Shown piece after piece: positions 25,564 to 34,591 of a stretch of 64,000 bases of DNA. Each line of letters starts with the position of its first letter. Position 1 is the first letter of the stretch. The stretch spans positions 1,860,001 through 1,924,000 of the forward strand of contig NZ_CP127915.1 of assembly GCF_032823475.1 (NCBI RefSeq), written 5' to 3'. Both the position numbers and the translations under genes were made by a program. The notes beneath the pieces are model-generated. The model was given only the letters and a program-made list of their open reading frames with translations, was not told where the DNA came from and searched no databases. The DNA comes from Acinetobacter sp. SAAs474 (lineage in GTDB: Bacteria > Pseudomonadota > Gammaproteobacteria > Pseudomonadales > Moraxellaceae).

Positions 25564-26940
25564 CTATATACGCATTCTATTTGGTTTTTTAACCACATAC
25601 TTTCGAGCCAAAATCCTACTTTTAACTTCTTCCGAAAGAATATGATTTTCAATTTTATTCATAGCATCTCTCAAATCTCTAGCATCTATTTGAGTATAGT
25701 CAGCCGTTATATCTGAATCTTCTTGATAGGAGTGGTTAATCAAAGCTTTAACAGTATACATTCCAATTCCACAACGATTGGCAATAGAAGTAAAAGTACG
25801 TCTCAAATCATGAAATGTGAAGGGAATTCCTGTAGTTTCAGAAATCTTATTGCGAACATGTCTCCGATCTTTTACATGAGTTTGATTATTTGATGCTGGG
25901 AAAACATATTTACAGCCATTGGAATACTTTTTTCGCTGGTTGAATATATGAAGTAATATATTTCCTAAAGGTAAAAGTAAATCATTGCCATTTTTAGGAT
26001 TAATAATTTTTAAAGTTCCAAATTTTAGGTCAACATTAGCCCAAACGAGTTGCTCAATTTCGCTACGTCTCAATCCAGTGAGTACGAAAGTCAAAAGAAA
26101 ATCTTGGTTCAAATAACCATATTCATTAGCATATATTTGACCACGCCATGTGCTGTCAACAATCGCTTTTATCCAGTCGGTTTGTTGTTCACTATTAATA
26201 TAGGTTTTTCTTGGTTTTAGCTTATTAAATAGATCATTTCTATAAAGAATCGCAACTGGGCTAAATTCTTTAATAATTGGTTGATCATTACAAATCAATC
26301 TCTTGCGATGATAATTATAAACAGCTGAAAATAATTTAAGCGTAATATTTGCATGAGATTTATTGGTTTTTGAAATTTCAGCATGCTTATCTATGACCAT
26401 TTGCATCGTTACATCTGTAATTTTTAAATGATGCCAATCTTTTAAGTACAAGCTCATATCTCTGTCATACACAGCAACTGTATTTGGCTTTAGCTCTGTT
26501 CTAGCTTCTATGTAGTGTTTATAAGCATCTATCAAAGTTGGGATTTGCTGATAATTTAATCGCCCCTGGGAGGCTTTTTGGCGTAGTTGTTCTTTTTTAT
26601 CGTTTGGGTTTATTCCCTGGGACATTTCAAGGAGATATTCGGTTGCTTTCTGTCTAGCAGTTTCTGGTGTAAAAATACCATGATCTCCGATAGTGACACG
26701 GCAGGGAACACCATTTGGCATTTTCTTTTCAACAGTATATACAAGAGAGTGGCGAGTCGCTCTGATAGCAAATCCAATCAGTTTAAGATCACGAAAAAAA
26801 AGTTGTTTCCCACTTGGAATATCAAAACAGTATTGTTTGGAATCCTTAAGGGCTTCATCTGCATAAGGATCACTTAGTTGTTTAATGAGACCTTTAACAA
26901 ATGAAAGGGTAATGTGTGTTTTTTTATTGGACATTTTCAT
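25564..26940 (-). CDS. int: Tyrosine recombinase (island integrase)
   Basis: A 458-aa P4-type integrase. The N-terminal 110 residues look like the arm-DNA-binding domain found in island integrases (CRVTIGDHGIFTPETARQKA). The core-binding domain covers about 130-240. The catalytic domain shows Arg291 (LTGLRRSE), a Lys near 316, H377-x-x-R380 (FHDLRRTF), His403 (LINHS) and the nucleophile Tyr415 (ADYTQ), so the catalytic set is complete. It would recombine the 50-bp att repeats within ssrS. The start is at 26940 or, two codons on, at 26934. The gene points away from attR, whose edge is 138 bp upstream of its start. Confidence 0.95.
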   Translation of the reverse strand: MKMSNKKTHITLSFVKGLIKQLSDPYADEALKDSKQYCFDIPSGKQLFFRDLKLIGFAIRATRHSLVYTVEKKMPNGVPCRVTIGDHGIFTPETARQKATEYLLEMSQGINPNDKKEQLRQKASQGRLNYQQIPTLIDAYKHYIEARTELKPNTVAVYDRDMSLYLKDWHHLKITDVTMQMVIDKHAEISKTNKSHANITLKLFSAVYNYHRKRLICNDQPIIKEFSPVAILYRNDLFNKLKPRKTYINSEQQTDWIKAIVDSTWRGQIYANEYGYLNQDFLLTFVLTGLRRSEIEQLVWANVDLKFGTLKIINPKNGNDLLLPLGNILLHIFNQRKKYSNGCKYVFPASNNQTHVKDRRHVRNKISETTGIPFTFHDLRRTFTSIANRCGIGMYTVKALINHSYQEDSDITADYTQIDARDLRDAMNKIENHILSEEVKSRILARKYVVKKPNRMRI

Positions 26941-26976
26941 TTCCTATCAGCAGTCGCTGAATAAGTGAATAGAACT

Positions 26977-26997
26977 TGGGTATACATGGAGTATACA
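26977..26997. promoter_or_regulatory. GTATAC repeat upstream of the integrase
   Basis: TGGGTATACAT followed by GGAGTATAC lies 37-57 bp before the integrase start. It shares TGGGTATACAT with the two repeats at 3340-3406 near attL. The same factor may bind both island ends: the integrase arm domain, or the AlpA-like protein acting on the int promoter. Confidence 0.45.
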
Positions 26998-27074
26998 AAG
27001 ATCTAAAAAATGAAAATTCATTTGGTGGAGATTTGAAGAATTTTGTACATGATCGTTATAAAACAATCATTTAG

Positions 27075-27260
27075 AAACACTCCGGAGATGCCGCTGCATG
27101 TCATTACCCTTGAACCCGAAGAGTTCAAGGCGGACGCGACGCATACTTGCTGGGTGTCCCACTCGGGGTGGGCATACGCTCTAAATATGCAGAACACAAT
27201 CCATAAGTTTAAGTATCGGCTCAGGGGAATTTGACCCGCTGGCGAACATCCCAGAGTTAG
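27075..27260 (-). ncRNA. ssrS: 6S RNA
   Basis: Read on the minus strand, the segment has the hallmarks of gammaproteobacterial 6S RNA: a 5' end CTCTGGGATGTTCGCCAGCG, then CCCCTGAGCCGATA, and near the 3' end CCTTGAAC...GGGTTCAAGGGT, GCGGCATCTCCGGAG. It sits downstream of zapA as in Escherichia coli. 6S RNA binds sigma70 RNA polymerase and lowers transcription in stationary phase. A TATACT -10 box lies at about 27265-27270. The last 50 bp are the island's right att site, so the island restores the closing stem while replacing the DNA just downstream. Confidence 0.92.
27079..27128. repeat. attR within the 3' part of ssrS
   Basis: Identical over 50 bp to 3155-3204. The match breaks at 27129 (G against A at 3205), inside the 6S gene body, and at 27078, just past its 3' end. 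This fixes the right boundary of the island. Confidence 0.93.
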
Positions 27261-27362
27261 ACCCAGTATACAGAATAAATCTTCGCTGCGAAATCTTAAA
27301 TTCGCTTTAAAAATGTAAGAAGAGATATTGATTGCATGATATTTAAACAAAGTCAGTTTAAA

Positions 27363-27647
27363 TTAACTAAAGGCTTTGATTTCATCCAACATATGGTTGA
27401 GTAATCGTTCGCAGTGTTCATATTCTTGTAATGCTTTATTCATGGACAGCACTTCTTGCATCAATTCGAGTGCCACCATAATGGTGAGTTTACTGGGTTC
27501 CATTCGTGGTGCTTTACGACGGAGGTCATTATAACGTTCATTGAGTAAATCAGCAGCGCGTTGCAGATCAGCCCGTTGATCCTCAGTGGTGGCTAAACGA
27601 AAACTATGACCAAGCACTTTTAGCTCAATTGGAATTTGCTCACTCAT
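27363..27647 (-). CDS. zapA: Cell division protein ZapA
   Basis: A 94-aa protein with the ZapA pattern: an N-terminal strand pair (IPIELKVLGHSFRLA), the helix RADLQRAADLLNERYNDLRR and a C-terminal coiled coil. ZapA binds FtsZ and bundles the Z-ring filaments at midcell. It follows the coiled-coil gene with TAA directly abutting ATG, and ssrS lies 100 bp downstream, an order conserved in gammaproteobacteria. Confidence 0.93.
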   Translation of the reverse strand: MSEQIPIELKVLGHSFRLATTEDQRADLQRAADLLNERYNDLRRKAPRMEPSKLTIMVALELMQEVLSMNKALQEYEHCERLLNHMLDEIKAFS

Positions 27648-28199
27648 TTATGCGTCCTCATTGTGTTCAGTAGGATGTGCAAGCTGTTGGATTTCTTGTG
27701 TATAGGCATCTTGTGCGGTACCTAAAATACTTAAGCGTTGAATAATGGTTTCAATTTTTGCTTTTGCATGATCATTTTTTTGCAATAAACGTTCTCGTTC
27801 ATGTTGTAAGGCTTGAATATCTTGGTGTAAATGACGGTGTTCATTTTGTAATTTTTCTTTAACCAAACGTAATTCATTACGCTCAGCAAGAATTTCTTGA
27901 AAACGATTTTTTAAATCAGTACAACTTTTTTCTAAGCGATTATACCGATCAGCTAAAGTAGTCGCATCGTCATTTAATTGTTTTAACTGTGCCTGACTGG
28001 TTTGTAATTGTTGCAACAGTTGCGAGTTTTCTTCTTGTTTTTGTTCAATAATACTATTTTTTAGCTCTGTTTGAGCATTAAACTGTTGATTCGAAAGAAA
28101 TTGAGTATCTTTCAAAGTATTATTTTCAGACTCACATTCCGTTAAACGTGATTTGAGCGCATCAATGTGCGCTTTAAGACGCTGTAATTCTTCTAACAT
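27648..28199 (-). CDS. Coiled-coil protein, ZapB-like partner of ZapA
   Basis: A 183-aa protein that is almost entirely heptad repeat from residue 1 to about 165 (MLEELQRLKAHIDALKSRL and onward), with an acidic tail. The longer frame starting at 28358 includes an unlikely Cys/Ser-rich leader overlapping the divergent ygfB gene, so the ATG at 28199 is chosen. Short ZapB/TIGR02449-type coiled-coil proteins are often encoded just before zapA and link ZapA-FtsZ to the division site; this one is longer than usual. The call rests on position and structure, not on a specific motif. Confidence 0.65.
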   Translation of the reverse strand: MLEELQRLKAHIDALKSRLTECESENNTLKDTQFLSNQQFNAQTELKNSIIEQKQEENSQLLQQLQTSQAQLKQLNDDATTLADRYNRLEKSCTDLKNRFQEILAERNELRLVKEKLQNEHRHLHQDIQALQHERERLLQKNDHAKAKIETIIQRLSILGTAQDAYTQEIQQLAHPTEHNEDA

Positions 28200-28263
28200 A
28201 TCGTAGTCGCACAGTATTGCAAACAAAGGTAATATATAAGAAGTATAGAGATTGGATAGACGA

Positions 28264-28881
28264 ATGCAAGACGATATTTCAGGTTGGTTAGACTGGCAGC
28301 GTAATTTTTCACAAATTGAAGAGATTTCAAGTCCAAGTGAGTTACATGGCTTACTCACAGGTATTGTTTGTGTAACTGAAGCACCGAGTCGTGAACAATG
28401 GCAACAAATTTTAGCAACATTAGATATACAGTTGTCTAATGAGGATGCACTGTCTCTGTTAGAAGAGGAAAGTGAAGATGTATCACATGCTTTAGCGGAA
28501 GATGAATTAGATTATTTACCGATGCTTCCTGATGATGAACATTCTTTATCTGAACGCGTACAAGCACTAGCCGACTGGTGTGCTGGTGTCGTGTTAGGCT
28601 TTGGTTTAGCTTCGGGTCATTTACGACAGGATGAACAGGAATTGATCGAACATTTACAGGATGTGGCATCAGTTGAGTTTGATGATTCGGATGATGATGA
28701 AGAAGGCGAAGAAAGTTATCAGGAGTTATACGAGTTTGTACGTTTAATTCCTGTCAGTTTAGCGATGGGGCGTAAAAAAGTGGCTATAGAAGAAACACCA
28801 TTATTGCAGGGTAGTCGCGTTAAAACAGCAGACAGCACGAGCCAAGTGGTGGAAATGTTTACACCACATCGCCCAAGCTAA
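28264..28881 (+). CDS. ygfB: UPF0149 family protein YgfB
   Basis: A 205-aa acidic protein with the UPF0149/YecA-like pattern (SELHGLLTGIVC near residue 29, LADWCAGVVLGFGLA near 107, YQELYEFVRLIPVSL near 160). It has no known catalytic activity; in Pseudomonas aeruginosa YgfB modulates beta-lactamase expression. The ATG at 28264 is used, not the TTG at 28252. It is the first gene of the ygfB-pepP-ubiH-ubiI block and is divergent from the zapA genes. Confidence 0.9.
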   Translation: MQDDISGWLDWQRNFSQIEEISSPSELHGLLTGIVCVTEAPSREQWQQILATLDIQLSNEDALSLLEEESEDVSHALAEDELDYLPMLPDDEHSLSERVQALADWCAGVVLGFGLASGHLRQDEQELIEHLQDVASVEFDDSDDDEEGEESYQELYEFVRLIPVSLAMGRKKVAIEETPLLQGSRVKTADSTSQVVEMFTPHRPS

Positions 28882-28941
28882 GACAACATGACCATGTTGC
28901 GGTTCACTTTTGTTCACTTAAAATCAAAGAAGTAATATCTC

Positions 28942-30279
28942 ATGAAGCAATTGACTCAAGCTCATTTTCAACAACGTCGTGATCGTTTAGCGGCAGAAAT
29001 GGGGCCACGCAGTATTGCGATTATTGCGACTAGTCCTGCAGTGATGCGTAATCGTGATGCCGATTATAAGTATAGAGCCGACAGTAGTTTCTTTTATTTA
29101 ACGGGATTTCCTGAACCTGAAGCCGTTGCTGTCATTGAAACTTTTGATCGCGAAGAAGACGGATATTGTTATAGCTTGTTTTGTCGTGAACGTGATCGTG
29201 ACATGGAAATCTGGAATGGTTATCGAGCAGGTCTAGAGGGTGCGATAGAAAACTATCAAGCTGACGAGGCCTGTGCGATTGATATGCTGGATGAAGAAAT
29301 TATTGAAAAACTATTTGATAAAGATCGAATATTTTATCGAATTGGTCATCAAGAAGAATTTGATGCTCGTGTAATTCAATGGCTAAAGCAAGCGGAAATA
29401 CAACAACGTAAAGCCAATCATTGTCCAAAAACAATAATGCAATTGGATGAAATTATTGATGAAATGCGATTACATAAAGCGGATGAAGAAATTGCGATGA
29501 TGCAAATTGCTTCAGATATTAGTGCTGAAGCACATATGCGTGCCATGCAAATGGTTCGTCCGGGTATGATGGAATATGCTCTAGAGGCTGAGTTAAATTA
29601 CGTATTTGGTAAAAATGGTTGTGTGCCTGCCTATAACAGCATTGTTGGCGGAGGTGCAAATGGCTGTATTTTGCATTATGTGGAAAATGATCAGGTGCTA
29701 AAGGATGGTGATCTGGTTTTAATTGATGCTGCTTGTGAATATCAATGTTATGCCTCTGATATTACACGTACTTTTCCAGTTAATGGTCGATTTAGTTTAG
29801 AACAAAAACAATTATATTCTCTTGTTCTTCAAGCACAAATTGCTGCGATTGCTGCCGTGCGTATTGGTCATTCTTATCAAGAACCGCACCGTGTTGCAGT
29901 CAGAATTTTGGTGCAGGGACTATTGGATTTAGGTTTAATGACGGGTGATCTGGAAGAGATTATTGCCACAGAAGCTTATCGTCAGTTCTATATGCACGGT
30001 ACTGGGCATTGGCTGGGTATGGATGTTCATGATGTTGGCACTTATCAGCAACATGGCGAGTGGCGAGATTATCAACCAGGGATGGTCGTCACCGTTGAGC
30101 CTGGGTTGTATATTGCACCAGACGATGAAAGTGTCGAGGAAAAATGGCGCGGTATTGGTATTCGTATTGAAGATGATGTGTTGGTGACTGAAGCAGGACC
30201 TTATGTATTAACTGCTGCTGTTACCAAAGATATTGAAGAAATTGAAGCATTTATGGCACTGTCACAGGTATCATCTTAA
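28942..30279 (+). CDS. pepP: Xaa-Pro aminopeptidase P
   Basis: A 445-aa M24 metallopeptidase that removes N-terminal residues preceding proline. The N-terminal AMP_N domain has DYKYRADSSFFYLTGF; the C-terminal pita-bread domain shows the dimetal ligands: Asp in LIDAACEY, Asp in ASDITRTF, His in GTGHWLGMDVHD, Glu in VTVEPGLY and Glu in IRIEDDVL. The set is complete, and the length is normal for bacterial PepP (about 440). It lies 60 bp after ygfB and upstream of ubiH, as in E. coli. Confidence 0.95.
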   Translation: MKQLTQAHFQQRRDRLAAEMGPRSIAIIATSPAVMRNRDADYKYRADSSFFYLTGFPEPEAVAVIETFDREEDGYCYSLFCRERDRDMEIWNGYRAGLEGAIENYQADEACAIDMLDEEIIEKLFDKDRIFYRIGHQEEFDARVIQWLKQAEIQQRKANHCPKTIMQLDEIIDEMRLHKADEEIAMMQIASDISAEAHMRAMQMVRPGMMEYALEAELNYVFGKNGCVPAYNSIVGGGANGCILHYVENDQVLKDGDLVLIDAACEYQCYASDITRTFPVNGRFSLEQKQLYSLVLQAQIAAIAAVRIGHSYQEPHRVAVRILVQGLLDLGLMTGDLEEIIATEAYRQFYMHGTGHWLGMDVHDVGTYQQHGEWRDYQPGMVVTVEPGLYIAPDDESVEEKWRGIGIRIEDDVLVTEAGPYVLTAAVTKDIEEIEAFMALSQVSS

Positions 30280-30620
30280 ACAGGCTAAAGAACTGGCATG
30301 CTGTTGTTCACACTGGATATCAGGATCCGGCATGTCAGCGATTTTTTATGCTATCTGGCTGAGCAGCAATCAACAAATTTTTTAGAATGATACATGCTAT
30401 TTAAGCATACAGATAATGGCATAAAATAACGGTTATACCGGTATCCAAGATAAATCAAATGGATGCTTGATGATATTAATGTACTGAATATTCGATGTTA
30501 AGGTCGTCAACAGACTGCGTTTTGATTATAAAAATAATCGTCCTTCATGTAATATAAATTAATATTCGATAGTTTTAGTATTGGCGCATTGCGCCAGATA
30601 CTTTGAGAAAGGATCAAAGC
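30280..30620. other. Intergenic region before ubiH
   Basis: 341 bp with no gene or clear terminator. A promoter for ubiH-ubiI may lie near 30540-30580; no strong box is evident. GAAAGGA at 30606-30612 is the ubiH ribosome site. Confidence 0.4.
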
Positions 30621-31829
30621 ATGCAACAAGATGTCATCATTGTAGGCGGTGGTATGGTGGGGCTGAGCCTCGCTTTAATGTTAGCAAAAGCACAGATTGG
30701 GGTAAAACTATTAGAAGCGATTCAATACCCAGATTATGATGATATAAACCTTGCGCCTTATCATACGAGCTTTGATGCACGTAATAGTGCTTTATCACGT
30801 CGTACGGTACAAATTTATCAACAATTAGGCTTATGGTCTGCATTGCAACAACATGCGACACCGATTTTACAGGTGCATATTACGGAACAGGGTAGTTTTG
30901 GTAAGGCACGTTTAGTGGCCGAACAGGAGAAGGTCGAGAGTTTTGGTCAGGTGATTGAAAATGCATGGTTGGGTCGGGTGCTCTTGGCTCAGGTACGTCA
31001 ACAGCCTTTGATTGAGTTGATTGATGGTGTTCAAGTCACTGCATTAAGCCAAAATCAGCATCATGTGGTTATTGAAGCACAACGTGGTCAAAATGCATTG
31101 TCATTACAAACCAAGTTGTTAATTGCAGCAGATGGCCGAGATTCTTTTTGTCGTCAGGCATTGGGCGTAACAGCAACAGTACATGATTATGATCAGGTGG
31201 CGATTGTCACGACAGTACAAACTTCAAAGCCACATGCACATATTGGTTTTGAGCGGTTTAGTGATTTAGGACCTTTAGCATTGTTGCCATTACCGGGCGA
31301 ATATCGACGCTCGGTCGTTTGGCCTGTGAAAAAAGGCACCGAATCAGAGTGGCTGGGGGAAGAAAATGATCAACATTTTCTCTCTGCTTTACAGCAGACC
31401 TATGGTGACCGTGCTGGTAAATTTCAAAAAACAGGTAAACGCTTCAGTTTTCCACTGTCGCAGGTGTTAGCAGAGAAACAGGCTGTTGGACGTGTGGTAT
31501 TAATGGGCAATGCAGCACATACCATTCATCCAGTGGCAGGCCAAGGATTCAATTTATGTATGCGAGATGCGGATGTGCTGGTTCGCTATTTAAGCCAGCA
31601 GTTAGCCAAAGGTGCAGATTTAGGTGATCCTGAGCTATTACGTCAATATGAGCAAGCGCGTCTAGCCGATCAACAGCGTGTGATTAAATTCTGTGATGCA
31701 GTGGTGCGTGGTTTTAGTCATACCAATCCTTTACTTAAATTTATTCGTAATACTGGCTTAATTGCCTTTGATACATTACCTGGGGTAAAACCTTTGATTG
31801 CCAACTATGCGATGGGGCTGAAAGCATGA
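30621..31829 (+). CDS. ubiH: Ubiquinone biosynthesis FAD monooxygenase UbiH
   Basis: A 402-aa flavoprotein of the UbiH/UbiF/COQ6 family. It has the N-terminal GGGMVGLSLA dinucleotide fold, a central AADGRDS motif and the C-terminal GNAAHTIHPVAGQGFNL FAD signature. It hydroxylates the aromatic ring of a ubiquinone precursor at the inner membrane. The ATG at 30621 follows GAAAGGA, so the longer TTG start is rejected. It overlaps ubiI by 4 nt. Which ring position each paralogue modifies is taken from E. coli gene order. Confidence 0.9.
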   Translation: MQQDVIIVGGGMVGLSLALMLAKAQIGVKLLEAIQYPDYDDINLAPYHTSFDARNSALSRRTVQIYQQLGLWSALQQHATPILQVHITEQGSFGKARLVAEQEKVESFGQVIENAWLGRVLLAQVRQQPLIELIDGVQVTALSQNQHHVVIEAQRGQNALSLQTKLLIAADGRDSFCRQALGVTATVHDYDQVAIVTTVQTSKPHAHIGFERFSDLGPLALLPLPGEYRRSVVWPVKKGTESEWLGEENDQHFLSALQQTYGDRAGKFQKTGKRFSFPLSQVLAEKQAVGRVVLMGNAAHTIHPVAGQGFNLCMRDADVLVRYLSQQLAKGADLGDPELLRQYEQARLADQQRVIKFCDAVVRGFSHTNPLLKFIRNTGLIAFDTLPGVKPLIANYAMGLKA

Positions 31830-33070
31830 GTCATTTACCTGAAGATACGCTGGATGTCGTGATTGTTGGCGGTGGGCTGGTGGGAGGCCTTAGCGCTTTA
31901 TTGCTTGCTCAAGGTGGTGTAGACGTTACAGTATTAGATGCAGCTCCTGTGCTAGATCAGCAGCAAACACTTCATTATACCAATCCACGTGTTTTGGCCT
32001 TAAGTCAAGCGACTATTCAGTTATTAAAACACGTAGGTGTATGGGACAAACTTGCTCGACACATGCCGTATAGCGGTATGCAAGTTTGGAATAAAAATGG
32101 TTATGGTGACATTAACTTTGGTATAGCCTCTGAATATACGCCTGCAATTGAACACGCACTGGGTTCGATGGTTGAGCCCAGTATTTTAAATTTAGCAATT
32201 CAACAGCAAATGTTTCAACATATCCGTGATTATCAAACACAGGTTCAAGTCACAGCAGTAGAACAAGGTGTCGATGTTTGGTATGTACATTTGGCGGATG
32301 GTCGTATCCTCACAACCAAATTGGTGATTGGTGCGGATGGTGCAAATTCCTTTGTTAGAGAACAAGCATTTATTGATATTGATATCTTGGATTATCACCA
32401 AGCTGGGATAAGTTGTGCGATTCAAACAGCACAGCCACACCAACATGTTGCTCGACAACTGTTCTTAGAAACGGGTCCTTTGGCATTTTTACCGATGGCC
32501 AGTTTAGCTACTGAACAGCAAAAGTGCTGGCAGTCTATTGTATGGACATTGCCTGATGATTTGGCAGCACAATATGCGGTTTTATCTGATGAAGATTTTA
32601 AGGCATTATTGACGCAACAAAGTCATCATATGTTAGGTGAGGTTTTGGCGGTCACATCACGTGCCCAATTTCCACTAAAAGCACGTGCAGCACAGCAGTA
32701 TGTCAAATCTGGTTTAGCGCTGATTGGTGATGCTGCGCATGTGATTCATCCACTGGCAGGACAAGGAGTAAATATTGGCTGTTTAGATGCTGCCATACTC
32801 TGTGATGTTTTGTTACATGATCGCGAGCGTGGTGTATGGGCACATCCACAAACACTACGACGCTATGAGCATCAACGTAAAGGTCAAAATGATGCCATGA
32901 TGCATGCGATGTCTGCTATTGGCTGGTTGGAAAAGAGTGCATTTTTTCCGTTGGTATGGGCCAGAAATATCGGTTTAAAACAGGTGGAACAGCAGCATAT
33001 TTTAAAAGATGCATTTATGGCGCAAGCAAATGGATTAAAAATTTTGCAGCAAACACGTTATCACAATTAA
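31826..33070 (+). CDS. ubiI: Ubiquinone biosynthesis FAD monooxygenase UbiI/VisC
   Basis: A 414-aa paralogue of the upstream UbiH: GGGLVGGLSALLLA at the N-terminus, GADGANS in the middle and GDAAHVIHPLAGQGVNIG toward the C-terminus. It is the second hydroxylase of the ubiH-ubiI pair, and its start overlaps the ubiH stop (ATGA). By order and family it should be the C5-hydroxylase UbiI (VisC); UbiF-like activity cannot be excluded by eye. Confidence 0.86.
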   Translation: MSHLPEDTLDVVIVGGGLVGGLSALLLAQGGVDVTVLDAAPVLDQQQTLHYTNPRVLALSQATIQLLKHVGVWDKLARHMPYSGMQVWNKNGYGDINFGIASEYTPAIEHALGSMVEPSILNLAIQQQMFQHIRDYQTQVQVTAVEQGVDVWYVHLADGRILTTKLVIGADGANSFVREQAFIDIDILDYHQAGISCAIQTAQPHQHVARQLFLETGPLAFLPMASLATEQQKCWQSIVWTLPDDLAAQYAVLSDEDFKALLTQQSHHMLGEVLAVTSRAQFPLKARAAQQYVKSGLALIGDAAHVIHPLAGQGVNIGCLDAAILCDVLLHDRERGVWAHPQTLRRYEHQRKGQNDAMMHAMSAIGWLEKSAFFPLVWARNIGLKQVEQQHILKDAFMAQANGLKILQQTRYHN

Positions 33071-33245
33071 TGTGTTGTGTTTTTTTTAATCGATTGGTTG
33101 CTGATGATGCCTATTTGGATTAAAAAATATACTATTTTTTGAGTTTTACTACTAGGCGAAAGGCATAGAGATTGATAAATTTCTCCGTAATTCAAAACCA
33201 AATATTTGGATCCATGTCACAAAACCAGGTGTAGGGAGTATTGAG

Positions 33246-33494
33246 ATGACGGATATGAATGATTATGACGATGTTGATGATTCTGCAGTCGATGAAGATG
33301 AAGCAAAAGCTGCGGAAAAAGGGGCAACAGACAGTGATGAAAAACTAAGTGATATTGATGTTGCAGAGGCTGAAACCCTGACAGTAACAGCAAAACAAAA
33401 GAAACGTCAGGCATTAGAAGATGAAATTGCCGCATTTTTAGCACGTGGTGGAAGTATTACTGAGGTGCCACCAGATGAATCTGCTCGTGACTAA
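33246..33494 (+). CDS. SutA-like acidic protein
   Basis: An 82-aa protein with a disordered acidic N-terminal half and a C-terminal helix AKQKKRQALEDEIAAFLARG, then GSITEVPPDES. This matches the layout of SutA, a small RNA-polymerase-binding regulator known from Pseudomonas (acidic N-terminus, AKQKERDAL-type helix, FLSRGGKV end). It has a good AGG/GAG ribosome context before the ATG. The resemblance is from memory of the family and limited to about 35 residues. Confidence 0.6.
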   Translation: MTDMNDYDDVDDSAVDEDEAKAAEKGATDSDEKLSDIDVAEAETLTVTAKQKKRQALEDEIAAFLARGGSITEVPPDESARD

Positions 33495-33516
33495 ACGCAG
33501 TGACAGAGAGTAGGAC

Positions 33517-33546
33517 ATAACAGCACTAAAGTTTTAGTGCTGTTAT
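33517..33546. terminator. Bidirectional hairpin between convergent genes
   Basis: ATAACAGCACTAAA and TTTAGTGCTGTTAT form a perfect 14-bp stem around GT. It lies 23 bp after the SutA-like gene and 68 bp past the stop of rsmI on the other strand. The T run is weak. Confidence 0.65.
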
Positions 33547-33614
33547 ATTGATATATTTTAATACGGTGCTCGATCAATCACACTATGTTGCATCAACGTA
33601 TGACCTATAAAAAC

Positions 33615-34454
33615 TTAAGCTTTATTGGTAAGTTCGAGGGCACGTTGATAAGCAATTTTCTTTTTAACGCCAGTTAAATCTGCTGCCAGTTGTGATGCTG
33701 CTTTTACAGAGAGGTCTTGTAAAAGGCGAATTAGCAGTTGATCCAGTTGCTCTTGTGCCAAATCTTTTTGCTGTGATGCACCACCAATCACTAAAACGAT
33801 TTCTCCTTTTTGTTGATGGTGATCATTGCCAATAAAACTGACCAGTTCACCCAGTGTCATCTTTTTAATGGTTTCAAAGGTCTTGGTAATTTCACGTGCA
33901 AAGCCAACGGGTCGGTCTGCTCCAAAAATATTGGCCATATCTTGTACAGAATCTAGAATACGATGAGGCGCTTCATAAAAAATCAGGGTTTGTGTTTCAT
34001 CTTTTAATTTTTCGAGCTGCATGATACGTTGTGATTGTTTTGAAGGTAAAAAGCCTTCGAAACTAAAACGATCACTTGGCAGGCCGACAGCACTTAATGC
34101 TGCAATCGCTGCACACGCTCCTGGCACAGGAATTACCCGAATACCTTTATCTTGAGCAGCACGAACAAATTTAAAGCCAGGATCACTAATAAGTGGCGTT
34201 CCTGCATCACTGATCAATGCAATATCCTGACCATTTAATAATTGATCGACCAGTTGCTCAATTTTATTACTTTCATTATGTTCATGACAGGCTGTAAGTG
34301 CGGTTGTAATATTAAAATGCTTGAGTAACTGTGCAGAGGTTCGCGTATCTTCTGCTGCAATCAGATCGACCGACTTGAGTACATCAATGGCCCGATAGCT
34401 GATATCGTCTAAGTGCCCAATAGGGGTAGCAACAACAAATAATTGAGCACTCAT
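33615..34454 (-). CDS. rsmI: 16S rRNA (cytidine-1402-2'-O)-methyltransferase RsmI
   Basis: A 279-aa tetrapyrrole-methylase-fold enzyme. Visible motifs are LFVVATPIGHLDDISYRA at the start, LIAAEDTRTS, ISDAGTPLISDPGFKFV (SAM and substrate loop), PGACAAIAALSAVGLPSDRF and FYEAPHRI. It methylates the ribose of C1402 in the decoding centre. It is divergent from yraN, 137 bp away, as in many gammaproteobacteria. The C-terminal helix-rich region has the usual length. Confidence 0.95.
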   Translation of the reverse strand: MSAQLFVVATPIGHLDDISYRAIDVLKSVDLIAAEDTRTSAQLLKHFNITTALTACHEHNESNKIEQLVDQLLNGQDIALISDAGTPLISDPGFKFVRAAQDKGIRVIPVPGACAAIAALSAVGLPSDRFSFEGFLPSKQSQRIMQLEKLKDETQTLIFYEAPHRILDSVQDMANIFGADRPVGFAREITKTFETIKKMTLGELVSFIGNDHHQQKGEIVLVIGGASQQKDLAQEQLDQLLIRLLQDLSVKAASQLAADLTGVKKKIAYQRALELTNKA

Positions 34455-34591
34455 GATGATCTCCAGACCTATAGCAACGACAAATTAAAGTGAGTATCTT
34501 ACCTGAATTTAGTGAATGAAAGCATAAGCAGAATAATTTTAACGCTTTAATGGATGATTCCTAGACAGTCAAATAACAATAGGTAACAGAC

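Larger units (their letters stand above)
3155..27128. mobile_element. Integrative mobilisable genomic island in ssrS
   Basis: An exact 50-bp direct repeat (3155-3204 and 27079-27128) brackets the segment, which is 23,924 bp counting one repeat copy. The right copy is the 3' end of the intact 6S RNA gene; the left copy is only that 3' end with no 6S body, so it is the displaced end of the original gene. A tyrosine recombinase gene (25564-26940) abuts the right end and an AlpA/Xis-like gene (3453-3728) the left, the classic layout of an integrase-driven island. Inside are an oriT-like region, MobC and relaxase genes but no type IV secretion genes, so transfer would need a helper. Cargo includes an Avs3-like system, a caspase and an unrecognised three-gene operon. 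IS remnants cluster between the modules. Confidence 0.92.
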
